Assembly (NCBI RefSeq): GCF_002848005.1 | Contig: NZ_PKHX01000003.1 | Location: 235,364 to 299,363, forward strand | Direction of reading: 5' to 3' | Source of the DNA: Varibaculum cambriense | GTDB lineage: Bacteria; Actinomycetota; Actinomycetes; Actinomycetales; Actinomycetaceae | DNA: 64,000 nt | In this document: positions 55,438-64,000 of the stretch, piece by piece | How the letters are laid out: each line of letters begins with the position of its first letter | Position numbering within the stretch: position 1 is the first letter of the stretch | Notes under the pieces: generated by a model | Databases searched by the model: none | What the model saw: only the letters and a program-made list of their open reading frames with translations | What the model was told of the DNA's origin: nothing | Made by a program: the position numbers and the translations under genes

Positions 55438-56406
55438 TTAGGCCTGCGAATCCACTGGCGGAGGTACCTCGTTTAGTGCCCGCTCAACTACGCTTTGCGC
55501 GGTAGCTCCTTCGAAGAGGGCATCGGCATCCATAATAATCCGATGCGCCCAAACCGGTACTGCCAGCGTCTTGATATCATCCGGCAACACATAGTGGCGC
55601 CCTTGGGAAGCCGCCCACACTTTGGCCATCCGCATCATCCCGATAGTCGCTCGGGTTGAAACTCCCAGGTTAACCGCATCATCCAAGCGGGTAGCTTCCG
55701 CGAGTTGCTGCACATACCGGGTAATCTGCTCATCTACGTAGTTTCGCAGTCCTAGCTGTTCCCAGGTAGCGATTTCATCGGATTCAACCACCGGTTTCAG
55801 ATCTTTCGATAGATCGGGTTGGGCGGCACCGGAAAGAATCTTAATAGCGGTTTCCTGATCGGGATACCCGAGGGAAATCTTAATCAGGAAGCGGTCTAGC
55901 TGCGCTTCGGGAAGTTTATAGGTGCCTGCCTGCTCTACTGGGTTCTGGGTGGCGATCACCAGGAACGGAGATTCCACCGGGTGCACCACTCCATCTACAC
56001 TGACTTGCCGCTCTTCCATCACCTCTAGCAGGGCAGACTGGGTTTTGGGGCTGGCCCGGTTAATTTCGTCCGCCAATACGATATTGGCGAAAATCGGTCC
56101 GGCGTGAAAATCCCATTCTTTAGTTTTCTGGTCATAGACGGTCACCCCGGTAATGTCGGTGGGCAACATGTCCGGCGTGAACTGAATCCGGCTATGGGAA
56201 GCATCCACCGAGGCAGCTAGCGCCCGCGCCAGGGCGGTTTTCCCAGTTCCGGGCGCATCCTCTAGTAGGACGTGTCCACCTGCGAGGAAAGCCGCTAGCA
56301 CCAGGCGCACCTGGTGTCCTTTCCCAAGTATCGCCTGATCAACATTTTCGGCTATCTGCGCGAAACGGGTGGCGAACTCAGCGGCTTCGGCCTGTTTCAG
56401 GATCAT
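55438..56406 (-). CDS. MoxR-family AAA+ ATPase
   Basis: This 322-residue AAA+ protein has Walker [19 protein letters not shown], Walker [21 protein letters not shown], sensor 1 [22 protein letters not shown] and the C-terminal lid ([21 protein letters not shown]). MoxR ATPases are chaperone-like and act with DUF58/vWA proteins. The ATG overlaps the end of the giant upstream gene by 4 bases and has AAGGAG ahead. Confidence 0.95.
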   Translation of the reverse strand: MILKQAEAAEFATRFAQIAENVDQAILGKGHQVRLVLAAFLAGGHVLLEDAPGTGKTALARALAASVDASHSRIQFTPDMLPTDITGVTVYDQKTKEWDFHAGPIFANIVLADEINRASPKTQSALLEVMEERQVSVDGVVHPVESPFLVIATQNPVEQAGTYKLPEAQLDRFLIKISLGYPDQETAIKILSGAAQPDLSKDLKPVVESDEIATWEQLGLRNYVDEQITRYVQQLAEATRLDDAVNLGVSTRATIGMMRMAKVWAASQGRHYVLPDDIKTLAVPVWAHRIIMDADALFEGATAQSVVERALNEVPPPVDSQA

Positions 56407-59400
56407 ATTGCGATCTCCTTTTCGGTTTGCCGGGCAAGTAAATCTTGCCCGCTAAGATGGGAGTTTAGGTATTTATTACCCCTGAGGGCGCGTAGCGGCA
56501 ACGGGAAATCCGAGTACCGGCAGCAGGTTCCGGTTGCCGGGGTGGTCACCGGCAGTTCTATCAGGGGGGTCAGGTGCGGCCACAGCGGTTTAGATCGCGG
56601 AAGCAAAGGAGTAAATTCCAGGTAATTTCGCAGGTAAACAGGAGTGGTAGCGGTATTTCCCTGCCCGCGCGAGTAATAGTCGAGGACGGTAGCATCTGGT
56701 ATCGAAACCACTAGGTCCTTGCTATTTAGCTTCTTACCACCTCGGAAGGCCAGCTGCGCAGTAACCTTCCAGGTCTCGCCAGGGTTCAGATTAGTGAGGG
56801 TTATAACCCAACCGCGCTCAGCAATGGGACTCAGCTGGTAGTTGTTCCCCAGCGATTTTCCACTTTTTTGTTCTTTCCCGGAAACTACCAACACAATGTC
56901 AGAATCAATACTCCAAACATCTGCTCCCTGCACCTCCACATTAATAACCGCAGGAGTTTCATCTGGGTTCGTTAGCTCCATCGAAGTTAGGGCGGGATTT
57001 TGCTGGGCAGCTAGATCCGCTTTTGTCGATCCCGGCGCTACCTTATTTCGCTGAAAATCACAGGTGTATTTGACTTCCAGGCCAGTTTTTGCCCGCGGAT
57101 CCGTGTACTGGAAAGTTCCATCGCTAGCTACCGGGTTTCCCGCTACACTGGTGGCCCAACAGGACCCGCTATCTCCGGCGGGGGCGTTTGCTCCGTTCAG
57201 ACTCACCTCGGCTAGTTTGGATCCTGCCCGCTTTAAACTGGCGCTAACTTTGTTTTTATCAAAGGGACCAAAAGTTTGGAAGTTGCCACTAGCCGCCGGA
57301 CCCGACTTAGTATTGACCGCGTAAACACTGAAAGTGTGGGGGCCGCCAGGAAGATCTTTAGCTGAATAAGTGGTACCTTTAACTTCCCGAGCACCGCCAC
57401 CATCTATAGTCACCACATAGTGGTCTATAGGAGAACCCCCGTTTGTACTGGGTGCCTCCCAAGTAAGGGTCGCGGTTCCAGCTGCACTACCGATGGTGCC
57501 TCTCGGATTGCCGGGGGCACCAGGAGTAACCTCTACCTCTATCGACGGGGAAGCCCCCGAAGGCTTAGAATCTCCCACTCGGTTAGTGGCCACCACCGTA
57601 AAGCTATGTGATTTCCCCGGTTCCAATCCCGGGAAATCTACCAGCGTTGCCCGGGAGGTAACCGTTTTCCCGGAAACCGAATCGGTGACTTTATAACTAG
57701 TGATGGGAGCACCGTTAGCGGCGGGGGCAATCCAGCTGATGGTGGCGGTAGTGGATTCGCTGACTTTAGCGGTTACTGCGGTAGGAGCATCGGGCACGGA
57801 CAAAACCCGGATCCGGGCAGTACCGGTTACTTGGCGATCTGGATCATTACTGGCATCTTGCAAAGTGTAGGAGACCACCAGGTCACCTTTAAAACTTGCT
57901 GCCGGGGTAACTTCCAGGTGGGTTCCGGAGGCCGAAGCCTGTCCGGCTCCTTGGACTATGCTCGGTGACCCCACGGTTTTCAAGGATTTTCCGGGATAGG
58001 GGTTGGTAGCGTAGCGACTTAAATCAATACTGAGAGTCTTTCCGGATTCGCCCTCTAAATCAATCGCAGTTACCTGGATCAAAGGACGAGTGGAGCTGAC
58101 CACTCGCACCGGAATTTTCCCGATAGTAGGCCCGGCACTGTCCTCCACCGTGACTTCGATATAACCGGCATCTCCTTTAGCTTTACCGGCTTCTGCTGAA
58201 ACTGAAAGCCGGCTGCCACTGAGTGAAGCTTTAATACCTGCCGGAACCCCTCCGAGGCGGTAACGCATTTTCGCGGGATCGTCCCCATCTTCGTCGCTAA
58301 CCATATCGGCCAAGTTAACGTTAACTGCATCTTCACCAGCAGCTACTTCTATGCGCGTGGGGGTGAAAATTGGCGGGCGATTGCTAGTGGGTTTCACCTC
58401 AATGGGCAGGGTTAAAGAGGCGCTGAGGGCGGAAGAATCATTCGCTTTCCCATCGCTAACCTGCATTACTAGGGAAGTTTTCCCAAAGAAATCAGGATTG
58501 ATACTTACTTGGAAGGAATCGTCCCCCGACATTTTGACTCCGCCGGTAAATCCAGCACCCAAGGTGATCGCTTTCGCGGAATTAATATGCGGGGTACGTG
58601 CCTTGCGGGTAATCACATAGGAAGCCAAATCGACAGTTAAGGTCTCGCCAGATTTGGCTTTTATAGGGATAGCGTCGGGGTCGATATAGGGCTTTTGATC
58701 GGAAACCCCCGGGACGTTAACTATGGCATTGGCACTTAACCCGTCCTGGTCGGTAACGGTATAGAGCACCAATTGACGCTGGGAAGGCGCGGGAATCACC
58801 AGCTTTTGCCCTTTTACGCTTACTCCTTTTTGCTCACAGCTAACCGTGAGCGCGGCGCCATCCCCGTCGGGGTCAATATCATTGGCGAGGACGTCCACTT
58901 CGATGGGGTCCCCCACTTTCCGTCCCCCCTCTTTCGCAGTCACCAGGTCATCGGCGGCCTCGGGGGCTTGCAAGGGGGCAAAGGGATCTACCTGTACGGT
59001 TGCAATAGAGGTGTCCTGTCCGCCGCGCCCATCGGTGATGGAGTATTGGATCCCGTAGGAGTCAGCTTTCTTGGGGGTAGTAAGCACTACCGCATTTTCG
59101 CGGGCAGCCACTTTCAAACTGTCTCCGGGACTTTGTAGTGATTCTGCGATCAGGCTGACCCCGTCGCCGTCGGGGTCAGTATCGTTAGCGGTCACTGCTA
59201 CTGCGAGGGGGCGGCTTGGCCGCACCCGCACCTCATCTGGGTTGGCCTGCGGGTTTTGGTTCAGGGCGGCCGCGGGAGCCACCCCCACCTGTACCCGGGC
59301 GGTTCCTTGTTTCCCGAAACGATCTTCCACGATATAGCTGAAAGTGTCAGTCCCAATTTTCCCAGATATTGGCTGGTAGTTGAGCCAACTGGGTCCAATA

Positions 59401-62294
59401 TCTACTACTCCCATCTTGGGGGCATCGGCGATTCCCACCAGGGATACGGAATCTCCGTCGGGGTCAATATTGGTCAGATCTACCGGTATCCGGGTGGCTT
59501 GCCCCGAAATCGCCCTCCCGGTCAATACCCGGGGTTCGGGAGCAGAGTTATCGGAGGGATTTGCCGGTTTTATCTCTACCCTTACCCGCGCACTAGCTTG
59601 GTTTTGGTTGGTGTCTTTCACCGTATAGGTGGCTTCATATTTTCCAGGTTTTTTCGCCAGGAAACGCACTTGATTGCCGGTGACGAAGAACTTTCCGGCT
59701 TCCGGCGGAGTGGAGGTGGTTAATTTCGGATCGACTTTTAGGGTCAAACCCACCGGGGAGCGGTCATTGGCCAGCACATCTACAGTAGCGACATCCCCTA
59801 CTCGCCCTTTGGCTTCATCGGGTTTCGCGGTGGGGGGCGTAGTTGCCGATTGAGTGGTTACCGGAATAACCGTAACTACCCCTTCGGCGCTTTCATGCCC
59901 ATTTGACACCTGGTATTTCAAGGTTTCGGCTTTAGTAATTCCGCGGGGCGCCGTGATATTTAACAGCGAATGATCCATCACGGTTGCCCGCAGGGGTGAG
60001 GACGCGTCCACGGTTACTGCCTGGGTGACCAGTACTTCTCCCGCTGGATCGGAATCGTTGGCGAGCACATCGGTTAATACCTGCCCGCCTACCGGCAGTA
60101 CCGCCATATCATCTTCTACCACCGGTTTTCCGCGTTTTCCAGAGGAGGCGACGTCAACTCGGATAACTCCGGTGGCGGTAGCTGGCCCATCGGAGACCGT
60201 ATAGGTCAAGTAGTAGATTCCTTCTTGATCCGAACGGAAGGATAGCGTTCCGCCCGCCAAATCCGGGGTTACTTGCGGTCCGGCACGTTCAATATTTACC
60301 CCCGCCAGGGTCAAGGGATCACCATTGGCATCGGTGTCATTTGCCAGGGGGCGAATAGTGATAGTGGTTCCGGCGCGGGCGAACGCAATATCACCGTTGG
60401 CTTCCGGCGGCACATTTCCGGCGGCGCGCACATCCACAATCACCCGACCGGTGATTTCTTGCCTCCCGTCGGAGACCAGCACTTTTACTTCTTTTTTCCC
60501 AACTCCGCTCGCCTGGTTACGGATTACCAAGGTGCCTTCTTGGCGGTATTCCACCTGGTTGTCGCCGTTAGAAGCAGCGCCCGATAAGAACACTGGGTCT
60601 CCATCGGGGTCAGAAAAGGCCGGGAGCGCGTTGTACTCGATTTGTTTTCCAGATTCGACCACCACCGTGGGTACCCGTTTTTGTACCGGGGCGGAGTTTT
60701 GCGGCTCCGGGGTGATCTTAATGGTCACATTGGCGGTATCTACGCCTCCGCGACCATCTTTCGCCTGGTAGGTAAAGTTTACGGTTCCGGAGGCGGCGGC
60801 GGGCAGTTCGATCCGCAGCGCGGCACCTCCGCGTACTGGTTTAACTTCGCCTTGGCTCACCGGGCCTAACACTTCGGCGGTTAGTAAATCGCCATCGGTA
60901 TCGGAATCATTCTCCAGCACCGGGAGGGTGGTTATTTTACCTGGCCGCGCCCCAAAACTATCGTCACGAGCCACCGGCGGGGTGTTTTCTTTCTGCCGAT
61001 CTTTTTGTGCTATCTGTTCGGTTATCTGGGGAGAGTCTTCGCGTTCCTCTTGTTTCTTTAACATGGTGGAGATTTCGTCCCAGTTATCTACCAGTTCCAT
61101 GTTTTTGTCCGCTAACCATACTGCCCCATCGGCGGTGTCATTAAGCACCACCAGGTCGCGGTTCTTGCGAAACACCGGGGTTTGTGCATTTTTCAGCCGC
61201 GTCAATTCTTGGGTGGGGCGATAAACTTTCCCCGCGCATTCGCGCACAAATTTTCCGCTCCCGGCCCAGGCTCCATACACGCATTGGGCTTTTACTGCTG
61301 GCCTGGCCGGTTTGCCGGCGCTCCCTCCGGAAGGAATTTCCCGGGTTGATCCGCTGGCTAGATCGACTTTTATCAGTTTGTCTTGGTCTGCGAGTAGCAC
61401 GTAGGGTTTTGCCGGCCCGGATTCTTGCAGAGCCAATTGGGAACCGGTTACTTTTATTCTCTTGCCGCTGGGCAGGAAAAGTACCCCTTGAGAACTGTCG
61501 AGGGCGACTGCTTGTTTTCCGATTCCCGCCACTTCTAACTGGGCGTTAACTGGTATTTGCGGTATTTCTACCCGTTCATCTTTCCAAAGTTTGCCCTCTT
61601 TGGTCACGGTGACTAGTTCTTTGGTGGTTGGGGAAGCGAGGAAGAACGCTCCGGTTTCCCCTCCCGCTAACTGGGCTCCCCGCAGGGACCGCACGGTAGC
61701 GTTAGCGCGATTGCGCTCTTGAGAAAGCAGGTCTTCCCCACTCCAAAGCAATCCGGCTTCGGGGTCCAGGATCGCCAGGTTTGTCCCCGACTGGGCTATC
61801 TGTTGGCCTTTCTCCAGGGAAGAGGAAGTTTCGAGGCGTACTTTTTTTGGGTCGATTTTGGCGGCTTCGCTGGCTGCTTGGTTTTGAAAATTAACATTCT
61901 CCCCCGCCTGAGTGACGTCAAACTGTCCGGCTTTGGAGCGGACTGCTCCATCGAGGGTGCGGGCTGGAAAGTTAAGGTGTCCCACTAGATGTTGGGATTG
62001 GTTAGTAACCCAAATTCCGCCATCATTTAGATCTACCTGCGCCCGAGTGGTACCGGGATGCTGCCAGGCTAGGTAGGCGATTACTAGGCTGAGAGTCGTC
62101 AGTACCGCGAGGGATACTTTACGCATCCGTGCCTGCAGCTGCGCGCGCTTTTTCCGCCGCGCGCGGAAACTGGAGTACCCGGTGGAGCCGGTGTCTGGGG
62201 TGCTGGCGTCGCTGCGGCTACCGCGGGCACGGGAGGATCCTCGCAGACCTCCTCTGCTTCTTCCCGCTCTGGCCACAGCTCGCCCTCTTCTCAT
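56403..62294 (-). CDS. Giant membrane-anchored Ig-like/fibronectin type III protein
   Basis: This is a 1963-residue protein. A basic N-terminal cytoplasmic stretch (1-57, with STPDTGSTG) precedes one membrane helix ([17 protein letters not shown]). Outside are a beta-rich region to about 440 and about eleven cadherin/Ig-like repeats marked by ND-x-D-x-x-GD motifs ([28 protein letters not shown]). Two fibronectin type III domains ([43 protein letters not shown]) and an end region with two Cys follow. There is no C-terminal anchor, so it is a type II membrane protein. Equivalent proteins precede MoxR-DUF58 in the PFNA cluster of bifidobacteria. The last 60 or so residues look non-native. Confidence 0.9.
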   Translation of the reverse strand: MRRGRAVARAGRSRGGLRGSSRARGSRSDASTPDTGSTGYSSFRARRKKRAQLQARMRKVSLAVLTTLSLVIAYLAWQHPGTTRAQVDLNDGGIWVTNQSQHLVGHLNFPARTLDGAVRSKAGQFDVTQAGENVNFQNQAASEAAKIDPKKVRLETSSSLEKGQQIAQSGTNLAILDPEAGLLWSGEDLLSQERNRANATVRSLRGAQLAGGETGAFFLASPTTKELVTVTKEGKLWKDERVEIPQIPVNAQLEVAGIGKQAVALDSSQGVLFLPSGKRIKVTGSQLALQESGPAKPYVLLADQDKLIKVDLASGSTREIPSGGSAGKPARPAVKAQCVYGAWAGSGKFVRECAGKVYRPTQELTRLKNAQTPVFRKNRDLVVLNDTADGAVWLADKNMELVDNWDEISTMLKKQEEREDSPQITEQIAQKDRQKENTPPVARDDSFGARPGKITTLPVLENDSDTDGDLLTAEVLGPVSQGEVKPVRGGAALRIELPAAASGTVNFTYQAKDGRGGVDTANVTIKITPEPQNSAPVQKRVPTVVVESGKQIEYNALPAFSDPDGDPVFLSGAASNGDNQVEYRQEGTLVIRNQASGVGKKEVKVLVSDGRQEITGRVIVDVRAAGNVPPEANGDIAFARAGTTITIRPLANDTDANGDPLTLAGVNIERAGPQVTPDLAGGTLSFRSDQEGIYYLTYTVSDGPATATGVIRVDVASSGKRGKPVVEDDMAVLPVGGQVLTDVLANDSDPAGEVLVTQAVTVDASSPLRATVMDHSLLNITAPRGITKAETLKYQVSNGHESAEGVVTVIPVTTQSATTPPTAKPDEAKGRVGDVATVDVLANDRSPVGLTLKVDPKLTTSTPPEAGKFFVTGNQVRFLAKKPGKYEATYTVKDTNQNQASARVRVEIKPANPSDNSAPEPRVLTGRAISGQATRIPVDLTNIDPDGDSVSLVGIADAPKMGVVDIGPSWLNYQPISGKIGTDTFSYIVEDRFGKQGTARVQVGVAPAAALNQNPQANPDEVRVRPSRPLAVAVTANDTDPDGDGVSLIAESLQSPGDSLKVAARENAVVLTTPKKADSYGIQYSITDGRGGQDTSIATVQVDPFAPLQAPEAADDLVTAKEGGRKVGDPIEVDVLANDIDPDGDGAALTVSCEQKGVSVKGQKLVIPAPSQRQLVLYTVTDQDGLSANAIVNVPGVSDQKPYIDPDAIPIKAKSGETLTVDLASYVITRKARTPHINSAKAITLGAGFTGGVKMSGDDSFQVSINPDFFGKTSLVMQVSDGKANDSSALSASLTLPIEVKPTSNRPPIFTPTRIEVAAGEDAVNVNLADMVSDEDGDDPAKMRYRLGGVPAGIKASLSGSRLSVSAEAGKAKGDAGYIEVTVEDSAGPTIGKIPVRVVSSTRPLIQVTAIDLEGESGKTLSIDLSRYATNPYPGKSLKTVGSPSIVQGAGQASASGTHLEVTPAASFKGDLVVSYTLQDASNDPDRQVTGTARIRVLSVPDAPTAVTAKVSESTTATISWIAPAANGAPITSYKVTDSVSGKTVTSRATLVDFPGLEPGKSHSFTVVATNRVGDSKPSGASPSIEVEVTPGAPGNPRGTIGSAAGTATLTWEAPSTNGGSPIDHYVVTIDGGGAREVKGTTYSAKDLPGGPHTFSVYAVNTKSGPAASGNFQTFGPFDKNKVSASLKRAGSKLAEVSLNGANAPAGDSGSCWATSVAGNPVASDGTFQYTDPRAKTGLEVKYTCDFQRNKVAPGSTKADLAAQQNPALTSMELTNPDETPAVINVEVQGADVWSIDSDIVLVVSGKEQKSGKSLGNNYQLSPIAERGWVITLTNLNPGETWKVTAQLAFRGGKKLNSKDLVVSIPDATVLDYYSRGQGNTATTPVYLRNYLEFTPLLPRSKPLWPHLTPLIELPVTTPATGTCCRYSDFPLPLRALRGNKYLNSHLSGQDLLARQTEKEIAI

Positions 62295-62532
62295 CTTTTA
62301 ATCTTCCGCCGCCAACCCGCGAAAACTTTTCCGCGCAGACGGGGAACGTACCTGCAAGTATTTACTAAATAATGAGTCTACTAAACTCCAGCGCTTCTCC
62401 GCCGCTTTTAATCTATTTTTATCCCCCGGGTATCGTTTTTCAGACTTTCCGTTACAGGGAATGCGCTGGCGTTCCAGCCCACGGTGTTTTTGGCTGCGGT
62501 TAACACCGCCGCTTGCCGAGGATAATAAAAAT
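62295..62532. promoter_or_regulatory. Intergenic region ahead of the kinase/FN3 operon
   Basis: No gene is supported. It should contain the promoter of the minus-strand operon starting at 62294, whose ATG has GGAAG 8 bases upstream. No clear -35/-10 pair could be chosen. Confidence 0.45.
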
Positions 62533-62560
62533 CTGCGGGAGGACTTTCGCCCTCCCGCGG
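62533..62560. terminator. Terminator downstream of the surface-protein gene
   Basis: An 8- to 10-bp GC-rich stem (62533-62542 with 62551-62560) and an 8-base loop. On the minus strand it is followed by ATTTTTATTATC; on the plus strand GTTTTTA follows. It lies 63 bases after the stop at 62623. Confidence 0.85.
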
Positions 62561-62622
62561 AGATGTTTTTATCTGTGGCTATTCGCTGCTGATTAGCTAA
62601 CCACAGCTATCACCATTAGGGG

Positions 62623-63876
62623 TTATTTCACGGTGCGTCGCCGCGCCAACAGCAGGGTACTTCCCCCGACTAACGCCGCTAGGCTAGCCGCCAAGACTCC
62701 CCAGCTGTTTACACCGGTATCTTTCAGACGAGGAGCAGCTTGATCTTTGTTGCCAGGTTTCACTGCCGCTTTTTCGGCCGTGCCATATTCCACGATCTGG
62801 GTCTTGGCCGCGGTTTTTACGGTGTCCCCGGTAGCCTCATCCTTGACAATCTGTTCTGCATTATTGTCATCCATGTAGAAGTACTTGAGCATGGGGGTTA
62901 CTTCACTTCCCATGACTCCTTGCTGCACAATCCGCTCTTGCCCTTTAGCTAGTTTGGGGTTAGCGCGGCGTTCTACCTTAAAGGGGAGAGTTTTCTTAGC
63001 CTGGTATTCCTTTTTCTGCAGCTTGGATACCAGCTCAATCTCCCAGCCTTTAATATCATCGCCGGTGACATTTAGTTTGTAGTAGGGCGCAGCCGCCACC
63101 TCTGGATCCAGGAACTGTGCTTTCAGGAAGTAATCCCGGTTCTTGCCCACATACTGGTTCCAAATCTCGAACCTGTTTCCGCCAGGAGTTAACCGCTGGA
63201 GATCTTTCTTTCCATCCCGGTTAGGCAGGGTGAGCATTGAGAAGCTCTGGCCAGCTTCAAAATCGAACACTCCCTCAAAATGAGGCGCCTTTCTATTCCC
63301 AGAGCCGTAATGTTTGCGTTCCTCGCCCTTCTTTTGCATATCGTAACTGGCCGCTACCTTTAGCTTGCCTTCATGCCAAGGCGCAATCATTCCCGTCAAC
63401 TTGGTATTATTTACGTCCTGATTCGCCTGCTGCACAAGCGAAATCCAATAGGTGTCTTTTTCATTATTATTATCATTCAACAGGTTTGCAGACCCCTTAG
63501 CCCGAGCCCGGAAGCGCTCGCCATCTACATACCAGTTAACCTGCTTGGGTTTTGAAATATCCGTGTAGGTGGCGGTTCCATAGACGTTCTTCATCTCTTT
63601 TTTAAGCGGTATCTTCAGCTCTTCACAGTATTTGATTTCCGGTGTGAAGTAGGGGGAATCAAATTTTTCGATTTTCCCAGTGTCCTTGTTTTTCCCTTCG
63701 AAGGTGAGATAGAAAGCAATCTGCCCCGCCGGCTGTCCCGCTTGGTCTGGATTGCAGGCTAGTCCACTATCATTCGCATAAGTCTTCCACCGGAGACCAA
63801 TAAAAGTGCCACTATCACCGTCGGCAGCTGTGGCATTAGGGCCGGTGGCCACAATCCCGATAGCGGTCAGCGCCAA
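62623..63876 (-). CDS. Surface protein with sortase-like C-terminus; start apparently frameshifted
   Basis: This is a 417-residue reading frame. The C-terminus APRLKDTGVNSWG, a hydrophobic stretch (VLAASLAALVGGSTLLLA) and RRRTVK is a cell-wall sorting signal, although the motif reads LKDTG instead of LPxTG. The exported body has no domain I recognise. The only in-frame start, TTG 63876, falls inside a hydrophobic signal-peptide core and has no ribosome binding site. The charged signal-peptide start (STKASRR) is found upstream in another frame, across eight consecutive G (63898-63905). No sortase gene lies in the window. Confidence 0.7.
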   Translation of the reverse strand: MALTAIGIVATGPNATAADGDSGTFIGLRWKTYANDSGLACNPDQAGQPAGQIAFYLTFEGKNKDTGKIEKFDSPYFTPEIKYCEELKIPLKKEMKNVYGTATYTDISKPKQVNWYVDGERFRARAKGSANLLNDNNNEKDTYWISLVQQANQDVNNTKLTGMIAPWHEGKLKVAASYDMQKKGEERKHYGSGNRKAPHFEGVFDFEAGQSFSMLTLPNRDGKKDLQRLTPGGNRFEIWNQYVGKNRDYFLKAQFLDPEVAAAPYYKLNVTGDDIKGWEIELVSKLQKKEYQAKKTLPFKVERRANPKLAKGQERIVQQGVMGSEVTPMLKYFYMDDNNAEQIVKDEATGDTVKTAAKTQIVEYGTAEKAAVKPGNKDQAAPRLKDTGVNSWGVLAASLAALVGGSTLLLARRRTVK

Positions 63877-63897
63877 CGCCAGTAAGGTTACGAGAAG

Positions 63898-63905
63898 CCC
63901 CCCCC
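63898..63905 (-). repeat. G8 homopolymer tract interrupting the signal peptide
   Basis: Eight consecutive C on the plus strand. With nine or six, the frame from a TTG at 63944 through STKASRR would join LLVTLLALALTAIG of the surface protein. With eight, that frame stops at a TAA a few codons later. Confidence 0.8.
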
Positions 63906-64000
63906 GCGTCTACTCGCCTTGGTGGATTCTAGGGGTGGTTGCAACGGTTGGTGGTTTTAGGCAAGCAGTTTGAGGATCCGCTCGCTGGGTTTATCGTATT

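Overview
The window is chromosomal DNA from a member of the Actinomycetota, most likely the Actinomycetaceae (a Varibaculum- or Mobiluncus-like genus; this is inference). The reasons are moderate GC content, gene order that follows the actinobacterial rpsB-tsf-pyrH-frr-cdsA-rlmN-dxr-rseP-ispG-proS and rpsP-rimM-trmD-rplS-lepB-rnhB-yraN-yifB-dprA-xerC neighbourhoods, DUF3145 and DUF2469 proteins, and a kinase / fibronectin-III / MoxR / DUF58 / transglutaminase cluster like the PFNA cluster of bifidobacteria. No rRNA, tRNA, CRISPR array, intact insertion sequence or prophage was seen.

Layout. 1-744: 3' end of aceE (pyruvate dehydrogenase E1). 870-5168: an accessory stretch with a RelE/ParE-type toxin-antitoxin pair, a DUF4298 protein, a candidate secreted micropeptide, about 1.1 kb without a convincing gene, and a three-gene module (HigB-like toxin, Xre antitoxin with a C-terminal tail, SecB-like chaperone) that looks like a toxin-antitoxin-chaperone system. 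5169-6102: an acyl-carrier-protein-like gene without the attachment serine, coupled to DUF3145. 6289-9410: def and proS, flanked on both sides by copies of a palindromic intergenic repeat. 9431-19317: a minus-strand housekeeping run for isoprenoid synthesis (ispG, dxr), membrane proteolysis (rseP), phospholipid synthesis (cdsA) and translation (rlmN, frr, tsf, rpsB), plus pyrH. 19736-24471: M23 lipoprotein, xerC, dprA, yifB, yraN. 24634-26756: ahpF-ahpC peroxide defence. 26865-32072: DUF2469, rnhB, lepB, rplS, a trmD-GNAT fusion, rimM, khpA, rpsP. 32364-42118: an inositol-phosphatase-family protein, an amidohydrolase, ffh, ftsY, a small membrane protein and smc.

42132-49009: ndk followed by a fructose PTS locus (fruK, fruA, ptsH, divergent ptsI). 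It also encodes a DhaM/HPr-like fusion in which both expected phospho-histidines are replaced. 49095-62294: an apparent operon (giant Ig-like/FN3 protein, MoxR, DUF58, transglutaminase-like protein, Ser/Thr kinase, FHA protein). The cytoplasmic tail of the transglutaminase-like protein carries six acidic-x-Thr-Arg motifs and the kinase juxtamembrane region carries a seventh, which suggests a kinase/FHA phospho-docking circuit. 62623-63944: a surface protein with a sortase-like C-terminus. Its signal-peptide start is separated from the body by a run of eight G, the pattern expected of a phase-variable gene or of a sequencing error.

Most of the window is encoded on the minus strand. Exceptions are aceE, the DUF4298 gene, the M23 lipoprotein and ptsI.
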